Numbered from the stretch's first letter, positions 1-9,083 are shown. The stretch: DNA of 64,000 bases from DASXRA01 sp963737425 (GCA_963737425.1 CAVTSX010000004.1:284458-348457), one strand, 5' to 3'. Numbers and translations are program-made. Notes: a model not told the origin generated them from the sequence alone.

Positions 1-338
1 GCCGCCGCGTTCCGCGTCTGCGCCAGCCGCGCCTGCAGCTTCTGCATCGCGTTCGGCAGCCCGGTGTAGATCCAGTCCTGGCCGCGCAGCTGCGTCGGCA
101 CCTGCGCCGGAGCTTCCCAGTTCCCCGATCCCACCTGGTGGTCGAACGTCGGGGCCGTGTCGTCGACAAACGCCTGCAGCGAGTGCAGCGCCTCCTCGAT
201 CGCATCCGCTGCCTTGTCCGCCTCGCCGATCAGGAACAGCGGCCAGTCCGACTGCGTGATGATCAACAGGGCCCAGTGGGCCCATGGGCCGTGCAACCAC
301 TCCCACGGCGGCAGCACATCAGATGCCACGGCATTCAC
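1..338 (-). CDS. Partial hypothetical protein, third gene of the YbaB operon (C-terminus off the window)
   Basis: An open minus-strand frame continues off the left edge. An in-frame stop lies upstream near 390, so the start falls between there and 338; the GTG at 338, behind a weak GGCGGGG, is the best candidate. About 112 residues are visible. They are Trp-rich at the N-terminus (PPWEWLHGPWAHWALL) and then largely helical (EADKAADAIEEALHSLQAFV). In actinobacteria a YbaB-like gene followed by small helical proteins often leads into a large secreted or toxin-type protein. That context is suggestive only. Function unknown. Confidence 0.5.
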   Translation of the reverse strand, partial: MNAVASDVLPPWEWLHGPWAHWALLIITQSDWPLFLIGEADKAADAIEEALHSLQAFVDDTAPTFDHQVGSGNWEAPAQVPTQLRGQDWIYTGLPNAMQKLQARLAQTRNAA

Positions 339-446
339 CCCCGCCGGATGCAGCGCATGACGGCATGACGACTTGGCAACGCAGCACTACCTGCAAGACG
401 CCGTGCCCTTCGTGATCCGGGAGTGGGAAGCGGACCGTGCGCGTGG

Positions 447-806
447 CTAGTCGTCGACTGCGGACAGGCCGACCTTCCGAACGACGGCGCCCTGTTCCGA
501 ACTGGATTCGAGCGAGCGATGCAGCATGTTGGGGATCGTCTCTTCTATGAGCTTGCGGATCGCCTCGACGTGGCCTGCCGCGTTCTGCGGCTGGCCCTTG
601 CCGTCGACGTCAGGCGGTCCGAGCTCCTGGCACACCTCAGCCGGCGGGCATGCGTTACGGAACGAGGCGCCGTACTTGTCGTCGCCAGCCCACGCCGCCG
701 ACCCGAACACAGTGGCGGCGTGCTGGACCGCGGCGATCACGTCCGAACTGTCGCCGACCGTCGCGGCCGTCTGCATCCCATCGTCGATACGGACGTAGTC
801 GCCCAC
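447..806 (-). CDS. Hypothetical small helical protein, possibly ESX/WXG-associated
   Basis: A 119-residue frame starting at GTG 806, 5 bp after the stop of the YbaB-family gene. A purine-rich GGAGAGGGG lies in the end of that gene. The N-terminal half looks helical (SDVIAAVQHAATVFGSAAW) and resembles the small proteins that partner YbaB-like genes next to WXG100/EspC-type clusters. There is no signal peptide and no recognised catalytic motif. The tight coupling argues for co-expression with its neighbours. Family not certain. Confidence 0.6.
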   Translation of the reverse strand: MGDYVRIDDGMQTAATVGDSSDVIAAVQHAATVFGSAAWAGDDKYGASFRNACPPAEVCQELGPPDVDGKGQPQNAAGHVEAIRKLIEETIPNMLHRSLESSSEQGAVVRKVGLSAVDD

Positions 807-811
807 TGTGA

Positions 812-1231
812 TTACCCCTCTCCTCGCATCTGCTTGCGCATCACCTCGGTGACGGCGTCGAAGTCCCCGCTCAGCTGCGCCTCGACCTGCTCACGGGGGA
901 CCAGCGTGGAGAGCATGCCGATGACGTCCTCTTGGGCCTTGGCGCCGGCCTTCTTGACTGTCTCCGTTATCTGATCGGCCAATGCTCGAGCGTCCGGTCG
1001 CTGGTAGATGCGTGGATCTAGTTCCAGCTTGAGCAGTTCGCCACGGGGTCCGACGGTCGCTGCGATCAGGCCGTCGCGGGACTTCTCGGTGACCCGGAGG
1101 GAACGCATACGCTCCTGCAGCTTTGGTCCGTCCTCCTGGATTCGCGAGAACCGCTTCTCCAGCTCGCCCAGATACGCGCGCATCCCCGCGGTGTCCGGCA
1201 AGTTGAGGCTGATGTCATTGCTTGGCTGCAT
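812..1231 (-). CDS. YbaB/EbfC family nucleoid-associated-like protein
   Basis: A 139-residue protein. The start at ATG 1231 is set by a GAGGAG about 5 bases upstream. The pattern is that of YbaB: an N-terminal helix (LGELEKRFSRIQEDGPKLQERM), a central beta section (GLIAATVGPRGELLKLELDPRIY) and a C-terminal helix (ALADQITETVKKAGAKAQEDV). E. coli YbaB binds DNA as a dimer, but the actinobacterial copies in operons with ESX-like genes have no settled role. It heads the operon that continues leftward. A TGCTTG-N4-CAAGCA palindrome lies 32 bp upstream of its start. Confidence 0.8.
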   Translation of the reverse strand: MQPSNDISLNLPDTAGMRAYLGELEKRFSRIQEDGPKLQERMRSLRVTEKSRDGLIAATVGPRGELLKLELDPRIYQRPDARALADQITETVKKAGAKAQEDVIGMLSTLVPREQVEAQLSGDFDAVTEVMRKQMRGEG

Positions 1232-1262
1232 GCACACTCCTCGTAACAAACAGGCGAATCAA

Positions 1263-1278
1263 TGCTTGTATTCAAGCA
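1263..1278. promoter_or_regulatory. CTTG-N4-CAAG palindrome upstream of the YbaB operon
   Basis: The sequence is TGCTTGTATTCAAGCA: 6-bp arms are perfect inverted repeats around 4 bases. It sits 32 bp upstream of the YbaB-family start, close to the core promoter. It has the same arms and spacing as the sites at 3416 and 17907. I infer a dimeric-regulator operator; the protein is unknown. Confidence 0.6.
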
Positions 1279-1416
1279 ATATACGTCCGAGACTCTCGCG
1301 TTGACGACACAATCGGCAACATGGATGCCGTGCACTCGCTCGGCTACTACGTGCGCGCTGTACGGATTGGCTGTTGGCGCTGACCTGTCGTGGGCTGGTG
1401 CCGCGTTGGATCAGGC

Positions 1417-2067
1417 TTAGGCGAGCGCGTCGAGGTGTTCCCAGCCCTGTTCGATGAGACGAAGGCCAAGTCGGCGGGGTGGGGTAACAGCGTGGGCTTG
1501 GTGGTGGAGGAGCAGCATGGCGGGTTCGATGAGACGGGCTGCCTCGAGCGGGCCGGCATCGAGGGGCTCGGCGCCGATGGCGTGAAGCAGACCGGCGATA
1601 ACCGCCTTGTCTTGCCGGCTTCCGCCGCACATCCACGTGGTGGGTCGTGCTCCGTCGAACACGTCGAGGCCGCAGCTGATCACGTCGGGACTGGGGGGCA
1701 GGGCGGCCACGACGCGTGCGGTTGGGACGCAGCGGGCCACCGTCTCAGCCGCCGAGTCATCGAACCCGACGGCCAACCGGCTGCCGTCATGGGTCACCGC
1801 GTTCACGCAGCTCCAGACAAGCTTGCCGTGCAACGGACCGCACTCGCCCAGCGCGGTACCCACGGCGGCGAACGGCACGGTCAAGACGACCAACTCGGCG
1901 TCGCCGACCGCATCGACGTTCACCGCCGCCGCCCGAGTACCTGGTTGCGCTGCTGTCGCCTGGAGCGCGGAGTTCCCTCGCGCGTACACAACCTCATGCC
2001 CGACGCGGGCAAGCCGCTGGCCCAGGACGCGGCCCAGCCGACCCGACCCGACAACGGCCAACCTCAT
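1417..2067 (-). CDS. NAD(P)-binding, F420-dependent NADP reductase-like protein (copy A)
   Basis: A 216-residue protein beginning MRLAVVGSGRLGRVLGQRLA, a Rossmann GxGxxG motif at the extreme N-terminus as in the F420-dependent NADP oxidoreductase (NPO) fold. The body contains VVLTVPFAAVG and GFDDSAAETVAR, and the C-terminus TPPRRLGLRLIEQGWEHLD. These segments recur almost unchanged in the gene at 25774-26433, so the two are paralogs. The substrate cannot be told. It lies 81 bp downstream of the CpaF-like ATPase in the same direction; the ribosome-binding site is weak. Confidence 0.75.
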   Translation of the reverse strand: MRLAVVGSGRLGRVLGQRLARVGHEVVYARGNSALQATAAQPGTRAAAVNVDAVGDAELVVLTVPFAAVGTALGECGPLHGKLVWSCVNAVTHDGSRLAVGFDDSAAETVARCVPTARVVAALPPSPDVISCGLDVFDGARPTTWMCGGSRQDKAVIAGLLHAIGAEPLDAGPLEAARLIEPAMLLLHHQAHAVTPPRRLGLRLIEQGWEHLDALA

Positions 2068-2148
2068 CGGACGCCTGCCCTGCGGCGACCGGCCGATGAA
2101 CTCATCGGCCCTGAGCCGTACGGGACCGATTACGGCTGTTGACGAGAG

Positions 2149-3294
2149 TCACGGCGTCGACCCACCGATGCCGTGGGCGAACGCGCCGGGATCGAATCCG
2201 TTGATCTGCAGGTCTTCGAGGGTGCTCGGGCTCGGTGGGGAGTTCGGGATAGCCCGACGATCCGGACCGGGTCGATAGATCTCGGTCGACATGACACGCC
2301 GTTCGTCGGCGCCGATGACCTCGTGGACGGAAGACACCACACGGGTGCCGTCGGTCGCACGCGCGAGATGGACGACGAAGTGCACGGCGGAAGCGATGAG
2401 TAGGTTTGCTGCTTCCTGGGGGAGTCGTTCGGGATCGCGGACGGCGTGCCCGGCGAGGCGGATGAAGGCTGTCCGGCTGCTCGAGGCCCGCAGCGTTGCC
2501 ATCGATCCGTCGTTGCCCTCCGACATGGCGTTGCAGGCCGCGACGACATCGACCCCACCGAGCTCGCCGATGATGAGGCGATCCGGTAACAGGCGCGGCG
2601 CCCAGTGCAGCAGGTCGGCCTGACTGACTCCGCCGGTGCCGTCGCCGCCGGCGTCCCGCGTGCGCAACATGATCGCATCGGGATGCAGCGTCGGGTCGTG
2701 TTCGAGATCGAGCTCAGGAACGTCTTCGATGACGACCAGTCGCTCGCTCGAATCGACGGCTGACGTCAGCGCGCGTAGCAGGGTCGTCTTGCCGGCCATG
2801 GCGGGCCCGGTGATCAGCACGTTCTGGCGAGCTCGAACCAACGCTCGCATGAGATCGCACAATGTGGTGTCGAGCATGCCGAGGGTGCGCAGGAGGGGCA
2901 GATCGGCCGACCGATGACGGCGGCGTTGTATCGACAACAACGGGCGTTCGTCCGGAGTCCCTGCCATGACGGCAAACAACCGGGACCCGTCGGTGAGTCG
3001 TAGCCCGATCGTGGGGGATCGGCCGGCGCTGTCGTGGACATACGATCCTGACTCGATGGCCAGGCACCTGACCATCTTCTCCACCTCTGCATCGGTGGAG
3101 GCAACGGGCGGCATCTGCGCCCGGGCCCCGCCGGCGTAGCGCACGAACACTCGATCGCAGCCGTTCACGTGGACGGCCTCGACCTCGGGGTCGTCCAGCA
3201 GCGTCAGGACGCCGTCCATCCCGAGGATCAGGTCCGTCGCGGACTCGCGGACCATTGCATCGTCGCGAACCGCCGAAGGTGTGTACCCGGTCAT
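2149..3294 (-). CDS. CpaF/TadA-like (VirB11-type) secretion ATPase, orphan
   Basis: A 381-residue protein from ATG 3294; the frame is open further upstream but loses coding character. Domains: N-terminal CpaF-like region (1-150), Walker A GPAMAGKT (163-170), Asp-box-like region ERLVVIEDVPELDL, and Walker B RLIIGE (239-244) followed by MSEGNDGSMATLRA, matching the CpaF motif whose usual form is MNTGHDGSLATLHA. The P-loop is unusual: most CpaF have GGTGSGKT. These ATPases drive Tad pilus or type II/IV secretion, but no tadB/C, pilin or peptidase gene is nearby. A perfect 16-bp palindrome lies about 130 bp upstream of the start. Confidence 0.75.
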   Translation of the reverse strand: MTGYTPSAVRDDAMVRESATDLILGMDGVLTLLDDPEVEAVHVNGCDRVFVRYAGGARAQMPPVASTDAEVEKMVRCLAIESGSYVHDSAGRSPTIGLRLTDGSRLFAVMAGTPDERPLLSIQRRRHRSADLPLLRTLGMLDTTLCDLMRALVRARQNVLITGPAMAGKTTLLRALTSAVDSSERLVVIEDVPELDLEHDPTLHPDAIMLRTRDAGGDGTGGVSQADLLHWAPRLLPDRLIIGELGGVDVVAACNAMSEGNDGSMATLRASSSRTAFIRLAGHAVRDPERLPQEAANLLIASAVHFVVHLARATDGTRVVSSVHEVIGADERRVMSTEIYRPGPDRRAIPNSPPSPSTLEDLQINGFDPGAFAHGIGGSTP

Positions 3295-3415
3295 CGGACC
3301 CAGCCTCAGCCGACGTGAAAAATCGACCGGCGCGACCTCGTTCGCGCCGTCGACGGTACTGGCGCGATGACTCTCTGTAGACGGCTGCAACACGCTGCCA
3401 GGCTGCCGGAAATAT

Positions 3416-3431
3416 TGCTTGAATTCAAGCA
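3416..3431. promoter_or_regulatory. Perfect 16-bp palindrome upstream of the CpaF-like gene
   Basis: TGCTTGAATTCAAGCA is a fully symmetric palindrome and the best match to the window-wide CTTG-N4-CAAG site. Its centre is about 130 bp upstream of the ATPase start, similar to the roughly 140 bp seen for the secreted-protein paralogs. Confidence 0.6.
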
Positions 3432-4098
3432 TTTCGGGTGAACATTTTGTGACGACGGTCGCGGTTCGTGCGAGCTGGCCAAGTGCGGACTGCCGGCTGC
3501 CAAGGGTTTCATCAAGAATCTCGGAGTCTCGAGGGCCGGTGTCGGCCGGGCGGCGGTCGCATACGACGAAACGGCCGATCGGCTGACAGCCAGACCGGTG
3601 CGACGTATGCGCCGAAGGACGGCTACTTTCTGGCCACCGGCGGTTCCGGTAAGCAGCTCGACACGGGCGGACGGCCACCGTCGGCGTCGCAAACTTCCGT
3701 ACTGCGTTCGGCAGTCCCGACATCTCTGGTCCGTTCTGCGGATTGGCGCGTGGTCACTCGTTTTCGCGTTCCTGGCTTTGGCGTCCGGCGTTCGGAGTCG
3801 CTCTGCCTTTAGCGGTCGGTCTTAGCCATCTGACGTTGTGCGGGCAACGATGTACCCACCGCCCGCAGCCGGGGCCGGTGCGCCTCGAAGCGCTGAGCCG
3901 GCCAGTCGGCTTCGTCCATCGGTCACGCCATCCGAGCGCCAAGACTCATAGAAGTGAGCCTTCCGCCGCGTCGAATGTGACGCTCAGAAACGTGAAGATC
4001 GACCGGCTCGGTGGTGTGTGGAATCCTCCACGGCAGTCGGGCGGCCTTGGAGGGCGCCTCCGGCGTCGCTGACGCGATGGCGCAAACGCCCCGCCCAA
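3432..4098. other. Intergenic region without a supported gene
   Basis: Short frames exist on both strands here but none has a ribosome-binding site, a recognisable motif or consistent codon bias. Together with 3295-3415 this leaves a gap of more than 800 bp between the CpaF-like ATPase and copy 1 of the secreted protein. Confidence 0.5.
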
Positions 4099-4133
4099 CC
4101 GGCGAAGCCCAGTCCTCGACCGGGCTTCGCCGG
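4099..4133 (-). terminator. Hairpin terminator after secreted protein copy 1
   Basis: CCGGCGAAGCCC and GGGCTTCGCCGG form a perfect 12-bp stem around an 11-base loop. It lies 20 bp beyond the minus-strand stop at 4154. There is no strong T-run, as is common in high-GC actinobacteria. Confidence 0.65.
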
Positions 4134-4153
4134 CTCGGGCGTTCTAAAACCGA

Positions 4154-4669
4154 CTATGCGTTGTTGCGGATCCACTGATAGTCGGCGTCGCAGATTGCTC
4201 CGCATGGGTACAGCCGGATGCCGCTGCCCTTAGATCCGTAATGGTTGGTGCTGGTGTCTTCGTAGAAATCCTTGTCACAGTAGCCCCAATGGCCGTAGCT
4301 CAATTTGTTCAAGCACGCACCCTGGCGATACAAGGTCCAGTTGCTGCCGTCCCATAGGTAGTTCTCCCAGCGGCCGTCCGCCGAAACGCCGTCGGCAGCA
4401 GTGTCTTCCACCCATATCTTGTCTCCGTCCTTCTGAAAGCAGACGTAGGTTCCCTCGCCCGACGAGCAATCTGTGTTGGGGTCAAAGGCTGGAGGTGTGC
4501 CGGCCACGGCATCGTTTATTTCCAACGCTGAGCTGAGCGGTACGGCCGCCGCGTGAGTCGCACGAACGGAGAAGCCCGTACTCGGTGCCGCAGAGGCGGG
4601 ACTGGCACCCAGCAGCGCTGCGCACATTGTTACCGCAGCGACCATGGACAGGTTCATACTGATCGGCAC
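4154..4669 (-). CDS. Small secreted Cys-rich protein, copy 1 (solitary, six-cysteine form)
   Basis: A 171-residue protein starting at GTG 4669, five bases after AAGGAG. A Sec signal peptide (hydrophobic core VAAVTMCAALLGA, cleavage after ASPASA) is followed by a mature domain with GDKIWVEDTAADG, RWENYL and WGYCDKDFYEDT. These define the family it shares with the seven tandem genes at 11480-17772. It has six mature cysteines, including a PCGAIC pair. The tandem copies have five or four, so this may be nearest the ancestral state. It lies 6.8 kb from the array, lacks IS481 relics, and has no CTTG-N4-CAAG site. Function unknown. Confidence 0.85.
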   Translation of the reverse strand: MPISMNLSMVAAVTMCAALLGASPASAAPSTGFSVRATHAAAVPLSSALEINDAVAGTPPAFDPNTDCSSGEGTYVCFQKDGDKIWVEDTAADGVSADGRWENYLWDGSNWTLYRQGACLNKLSYGHWGYCDKDFYEDTSTNHYGSKGSGIRLYPCGAICDADYQWIRNNA

Positions 4670-4771
4670 TTTGTCTCCTTCGCTGTTGACGAGTCAGGCG
4701 AGCGAACCCGATCAGGTGCCGGCCGCCTAGCCGTGAGGTAGGTAGTGAGTCGCCCAGGTTCCGAGCCGCTC

Positions 4772-6232
4772 TCACACTGGGTCCGTCACACCCTCCTCGG
4801 TGCTGACAAGTTCACGCCAGGCCGTCGCAGGCTCAAGCGCCCGGCCGCGCTGCCTTGCCGTACGGCGCTGCCGGATGATGCCCGCGACGACGACTATCGC
4901 GACCGTCCCGAGCGTTGTGAACAACCTCGCGCGAGTCGCCGGCTCACTGGCCATGCCCACGAGGATCAGCAGTAGCGCGCCGATGACCGCACAGGTGAGA
5001 TACGGATAGGCCCACATGCGAACTGTCAAGGTGTCCGGCGCCTCGCGGTTCACGCGGGCGCGCCCACGCAGCTGGGTCACCGAGATGAACAGGTAGACGA
5101 CCACGGCGGCGGCACCGGACGAGTCGAGCAGGAACTCGAATACCGAGTCGGTCGGCAGGAAGTAGTTCGCGCCGACGGCGATGAATCCGCCGAGCGATGC
5201 CAACAACACTGCGTAGATGGGCACGCCGTGGCCGTTGGTACGTCCGAGCACCTGCGGGGCGTCACGCCGATTCGCCAGCGAGTACAGCATCCGCGACGAC
5301 GTATAGATGCCGGCGTTCAGGCACGAGAGCACGGCAGTCAGGACGACACCGTCCATGATGTAACCAGCCACCGGGACGCCGATGTGGTCGAGAACCGCCA
5401 CGAAGGTGCTCTTGGCGATACCGGCATCGCTTGCGGGCAGAAGGGTCACAGCCACGGCGACGGATCCCACGTAGAAAAGGAGGATTCGCCACACCACGCT
5501 GCGCATACCTCGACGTACCGCGTTGACCGGATCGTCCGACTCTCCCGCGGCGACGGTAATCACCTCGGTACCGAAATAGCTGAAGATGACCGTCAGGCCG
5601 GCAATCACGACCAGATGGAACCCGTGCGGCAGGAATCCGCCGTGGCCGACCCAGTTGGTGGTCCCTGGCGCCGACACGTTCGGGATGAGGCCGAGGATGG
5701 CGAGCACGCCGATGACAAGGAATGCACAGATTGCGGTTACCTTTATAGAGGCAAACCAGAATTCGAATTCACCGAAGTTGGTCACCCGAAGCAGGTTGGA
5801 ACCGGCCAGCGTCAGCATGAACACCAGGGCGGCCAGCCATGCCGGCACCGAGTGCCACAACCCGTGGACGATCGCCGCCCCCGCGGTTGCCTCGAAGCCA
5901 ATTGTGATCATCCACTGGTAGGCGTAGAGCCAACCCACCGATAGGCCGGCCCATTGCCCCAGTTCCCGGTTGGCATATGCGGAAAACGAGCCCGTCTCCG
6001 GCTTTGCAACCGCCATCTCGGCGAGCATCCGCATGACGAGCACGATGATCGCGCCAATCCCGACGTAGGCGATGATCACACCTGGCCCGGTGTTGTGAAT
6101 GACTTTGCCGCTTCCGACAAACAGCCCGGCGCCGATCACGCCTCCGATGGAGAGCATTGTCGTATGCCGGCGCCTGAGGGCAGGTTCTAACTCTTGGCGC
6201 GGAGCGTGGTCGTCAGGACGCACGTGATTCAT
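4772..6232 (-). CDS. APC-family amino acid permease (GabP/AnsP-like)
   Basis: A 486-residue inner-membrane transporter with about 12 predicted membrane segments. The start is ATG 6232, directly preceded by GAGGAGGAACG. The APC signature is clear: SIGGVIGAGLFVGSG in TM1, then GWLYAYQWMITIGFEATAGA, and FSYFGTEVITVAAGES before TM7. The family imports amino acids, GABA or polyamines by proton symport. It lies 63 bp downstream of an enoyl-CoA hydratase gene in the same direction. This suggests uptake of an amino acid or related acid that is degraded through a CoA thioester. Substrate not determined. Confidence 0.88.
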   Translation of the reverse strand: MNHVRPDDHAPRQELEPALRRRHTTMLSIGGVIGAGLFVGSGKVIHNTGPGVIIAYVGIGAIIVLVMRMLAEMAVAKPETGSFSAYANRELGQWAGLSVGWLYAYQWMITIGFEATAGAAIVHGLWHSVPAWLAALVFMLTLAGSNLLRVTNFGEFEFWFASIKVTAICAFLVIGVLAILGLIPNVSAPGTTNWVGHGGFLPHGFHLVVIAGLTVIFSYFGTEVITVAAGESDDPVNAVRRGMRSVVWRILLFYVGSVAVAVTLLPASDAGIAKSTFVAVLDHIGVPVAGYIMDGVVLTAVLSCLNAGIYTSSRMLYSLANRRDAPQVLGRTNGHGVPIYAVLLASLGGFIAVGANYFLPTDSVFEFLLDSSGAAAVVVYLFISVTQLRGRARVNREAPDTLTVRMWAYPYLTCAVIGALLLILVGMASEPATRARLFTTLGTVAIVVVAGIIRQRRTARQRGRALEPATAWRELVSTEEGVTDPV

Positions 6233-6295
6233 CGTTCCTCCTCGGAAATGAGTCACCCAGCCGGCCGAAGCCGGTATTGGCCTAGATCGAGCTAT

Positions 6296-7024
6296 CTAGC
6301 GAACTAATCCCGGCGCGAAGGATCCGGATTCGATGCTCCACAGTTGCGCTCGGAGTTCCTGCTCTAATGCGACAGAAGGATCTTCGGTCGTCCTCGCACT
6401 AGCCAGACTTTGCTTTATAAGTACGGCAAGGTCGCGAGGTGCATTGGCAAGATGACGACTGACTTCATGGGCTTCGCCGAGCAGGCGATCGTCGGAGGTG
6501 CACCGCCACACGAGTCCAATGCGTTCCGCATGCTCGCCGTCGACGGCCTGACCGAACAAGGTCATCGCGGCCGCAGCCTGGTAGCCCACGGCGCGGGACA
6601 TCATCCAGCCGTGCCCGCCACCAGGGTGCAGACCCAGGCGCAGGAAGCGAGTGTCGAAGCGTGCCGACCGTGCGGCCAGGCGCACGTCGCACGCGAGTGC
6701 GAGATTGACACCGGCGCCAACCGCTGGGCCGTTGACGGCGGCAATCGTCGGCAGCGGGCAGTCGCGAACAACCGTGAACGCTCGGTATATGTCGCGCAGA
6801 CCGTGATCATCGGCGTTGCGGAGATCATCGAGCACCGCGCCCGCACAGAAGGCCGTGCCTGCGCCCGTGATGATGATGCTTCGAGTATCACGCGCATCCG
6901 TAGCAGCTCGGACGGCGGCCACCAGTTCGTCGGCGAGAGCGGAACTGATCGCATTTCGCCGGTCCACATCGTTGAGGACGAGTGTCGCGACACCGTCTGC
7001 GGAGGAGATCTCGATCATCGCCAT
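6296..7024 (-). CDS. Enoyl-CoA hydratase/isomerase family protein (A)
   Basis: A 242-residue crotonase-fold protein. The oxyanion-hole segments are visible: GAGTAFCAGAVLDDL (residues ~53-67) and AAVNGPAVGAGVNLALACDVRLAA. The second catalytic region reads LRLGLHPGGGHGWMMSR; the canonical hydratase Glu pair is not intact, so a different crotonase reaction is possible. It is divergent from the RpiR regulator at 7149 and followed by the permease. With the genes at 8262 and 9084 it forms a CoA-thioester catabolic locus. Confidence 0.82.
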   Translation of the reverse strand: MAMIEISSADGVATLVLNDVDRRNAISSALADELVAAVRAATDARDTRSIIITGAGTAFCAGAVLDDLRNADDHGLRDIYRAFTVVRDCPLPTIAAVNGPAVGAGVNLALACDVRLAARSARFDTRFLRLGLHPGGGHGWMMSRAVGYQAAAAMTLFGQAVDGEHAERIGLVWRCTSDDRLLGEAHEVSRHLANAPRDLAVLIKQSLASARTTEDPSVALEQELRAQLWSIESGSFAPGLVR

Positions 7025-7148
7025 GTACCTTGCCGCCTGCCATGAAGGGAACTAGGATTGCGCGTAAGATACGGTACGCAACTCGGGTTCCGTCAAGGGG
7101 TCAGGCACAAAAAGATTGAAGTCAAGCGGATCGACGTGCGGAGGATGC

Positions 7149-8162
7149 ATGAGAAGCCGTGATGTCCCACCACCTCGCACCTACGAGGAACTACGGCAGT
7201 CGTTGCAGGACCTCCTGCCGCACCTCAGCGCCGGCCAGCGGCGTATCGCACGCATCCTCTTGATCGACCCCGAAGGCAGCGCATTCCGCACGATCGGCGA
7301 GACGGCGCGTGCAGCTGAGGTCGCCGAGTCGTCGGTGGTCCGATTCGCTACCGCACTCGGACTGGCTGGCTATCCCGCACTGGTGGACCTGTGCCGACAG
7401 CAGCTCGCGGATCAGGCGCAACTGCTCCGACGGTTCGAGCAGGCACAACAACCGGAAGTCGCCGGAGATCTTCTCGGCAGCGTAGTCCAGCACGATCAGC
7501 TGAACCTGACTCGCACCTTTTCTCAAATCGACGAGAACAGCTGGGAAACCGCCGTCACCATGCTCAGTGAGGCGCCGGCGGTGCACGTCATGGGTATGCG
7601 CAAGTGCTACTCGGTCGCGTACCTGCTGACCTACCTGCTGCGCATGGTTCGGCCGGGCATCCGACAGCTCGCCGCGAGGTCCGATGTGTTGGTCGATGAG
7701 TTGCGCGATATCACGAGCGACGACGTCTTCGTCGCCATATCAATACACCGCTACACAGCAAACACTGTGCAGGCGCTGGCCTATGCCAAGCAGCGACATC
7801 TGCAGACGATCGTCCTTACGGACAACGCCGCGTCTCCGCTTGTCACATATGCCGACGTAGTGTTCTACGTGGAGACGAGCGGTGTGACGATCCTTCGATC
7901 GCTCTCGGGATTCATCAGCCTCGTCCAAGCGCTGGCGACGGCGGTGGCCTTGCGGCGGGGCACCCGCAGCAGGTCGGAACTGCTTCTCGACGAGTCCCTG
8001 CTCGATGAGTTCGGGGTGTACGCGTCGGAATCCAGCAGGTCGCCCGCCGTCGTCGCACTCGACGAGACTCACGCAACCAACGACTCGCACGAGAGCCCCG
8101 AATCAGGAACGCGAAGAAAGCGGAACGCAGTCCGGAAGACGAATCAACAACGTCGTCCATAG
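7149..8162 (+). CDS. RpiR/MurR-family transcriptional regulator with SIS domain
   Basis: A 337-residue protein starting at ATG 7149 behind GGAGG. N-terminal RpiR-type helix-turn-helix: LSAGQRRIARILL then IGETARAAEVAESSVVRFATALGLAGYPAL. The C-terminal SIS domain (about 125-270) includes VHVMGMRKCYSVAYLLTYLL and DDVFVAISIHRYTANTVQAL. SIS domains bind phosphosugars, but RpiR members next to CoA-metabolism genes are also known. A charged tail (ESPESGTRRKRNAVRKTNQQ) follows. It stands at the head of the enoyl-CoA hydratase and acyl-CoA synthetase genes and is divergent from hydratase A and the permease, so it probably controls both arms. Confidence 0.85.
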   Translation: MRSRDVPPPRTYEELRQSLQDLLPHLSAGQRRIARILLIDPEGSAFRTIGETARAAEVAESSVVRFATALGLAGYPALVDLCRQQLADQAQLLRRFEQAQQPEVAGDLLGSVVQHDQLNLTRTFSQIDENSWETAVTMLSEAPAVHVMGMRKCYSVAYLLTYLLRMVRPGIRQLAARSDVLVDELRDITSDDVFVAISIHRYTANTVQALAYAKQRHLQTIVLTDNAASPLVTYADVVFYVETSGVTILRSLSGFISLVQALATAVALRRGTRSRSELLLDESLLDEFGVYASESSRSPAVVALDETHATNDSHESPESGTRRKRNAVRKTNQQRRP

Positions 8163-8261
8163 AAAGTTCGACGCCGGACCGAGACCCAGCCTGTTGCCGA
8201 GGTAATACCAACGGCGGCGACTGCGCGCCCGGGCGGCTATCCGATGTTTTCAGGTGGAAGG

Positions 8262-9050
8262 ATGATTGTGGACAACGCACCAGAGGTGATCGCCGACCGC
8301 ATCGGGCCGGTCTTGCATCTCACCCTGAATCGACCGGAGCGGCTCAACGCCGTCAACGAACCCCTCTACGAGTTGCTGATCGAGCATTTGGCCATTGCTG
8401 ATGGCGACAAGGACGTCCGATGCGTGGTCGTGGCGGGTGCCGGTCGGGCCTTCTGCTCAGGCGCGGACCTGAAAGCGCATGCCAACGGCCATCGCGATGA
8501 TGCCGCACGTAGGCGATACATCGGGCTCGGCCAGCAAGCTTGCCTGCAGATACAACGGATGGGCACGCCGGTCATCGCCGCCGTCCATGGATACATGCTC
8601 GGCGCCGGAGCCGAACTCGCCGTAGCCGCGGATTTCCTGGTCATGACCGACGACGCTCGTGCCCGGTTCCCGGAGATCAGCATCGGCACGTTCGTGGGCG
8701 GTGGTGTCACACACCGGCTACCCAGACTGGTCGGCTTGCGTCGGGCCACTGACCTGCTCGTTCTCGGCGACTGGTTCACCGGCGCCCAGGCCTATGAGTG
8801 GGGTCTGGCTTGCGCCGCTGTGCCTGCAACCGAACTGAGTGCGACTGTCAATGACCTTGCCGAACAAGTGTCCGCGAAGGCGCCGCTGTCGCTTGCGGCG
8901 ATGAAGGCAGGCCTGGCTCCTCAACGCGGGCTCGACCAGGCCTTGCGTTACGAGTCCAAAGCGCTCGAATCAATCATGCGTACCAGCGACTGGCGGGAGG
9001 GTGTCGCGGCCTTCTCGGAGCGACGCGCCCCGGCTTTTCACGGCAGATGA
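8262..9050 (+). CDS. Enoyl-CoA hydratase/isomerase family protein (B)
   Basis: A crotonase-family protein of 262 residues. ATG 8262 and GTG 8268 are both possible, with GGAAGG spaced better for the GTG. Oxyanion-hole motifs are GAGRAFCSGADLKAHA and AAVHGYMLGAGAELAVAADF. FPEISIGTFVGGGVTHRL carries one catalytic-position Glu. It is 33 bp upstream of the acyl-CoA synthetase, in the same operon. Hydratase A on the other strand is only moderately similar, so the two probably act on different steps or substrates. Confidence 0.85.
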   Translation: MIVDNAPEVIADRIGPVLHLTLNRPERLNAVNEPLYELLIEHLAIADGDKDVRCVVVAGAGRAFCSGADLKAHANGHRDDAARRRYIGLGQQACLQIQRMGTPVIAAVHGYMLGAGAELAVAADFLVMTDDARARFPEISIGTFVGGGVTHRLPRLVGLRRATDLLVLGDWFTGAQAYEWGLACAAVPATELSATVNDLAEQVSAKAPLSLAAMKAGLAPQRGLDQALRYESKALESIMRTSDWREGVAAFSERRAPAFHGR

Positions 9051-9083
9051 CGCGCCCGCCGACGACAACGATTGAGGCCGCCC

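Noticed and set aside
138..368. Two short plus-strand frames at the left edge
   Set aside because: The minus strand encodes a protein with coherent composition across the same stretch and it continues the YbaB operon direction.
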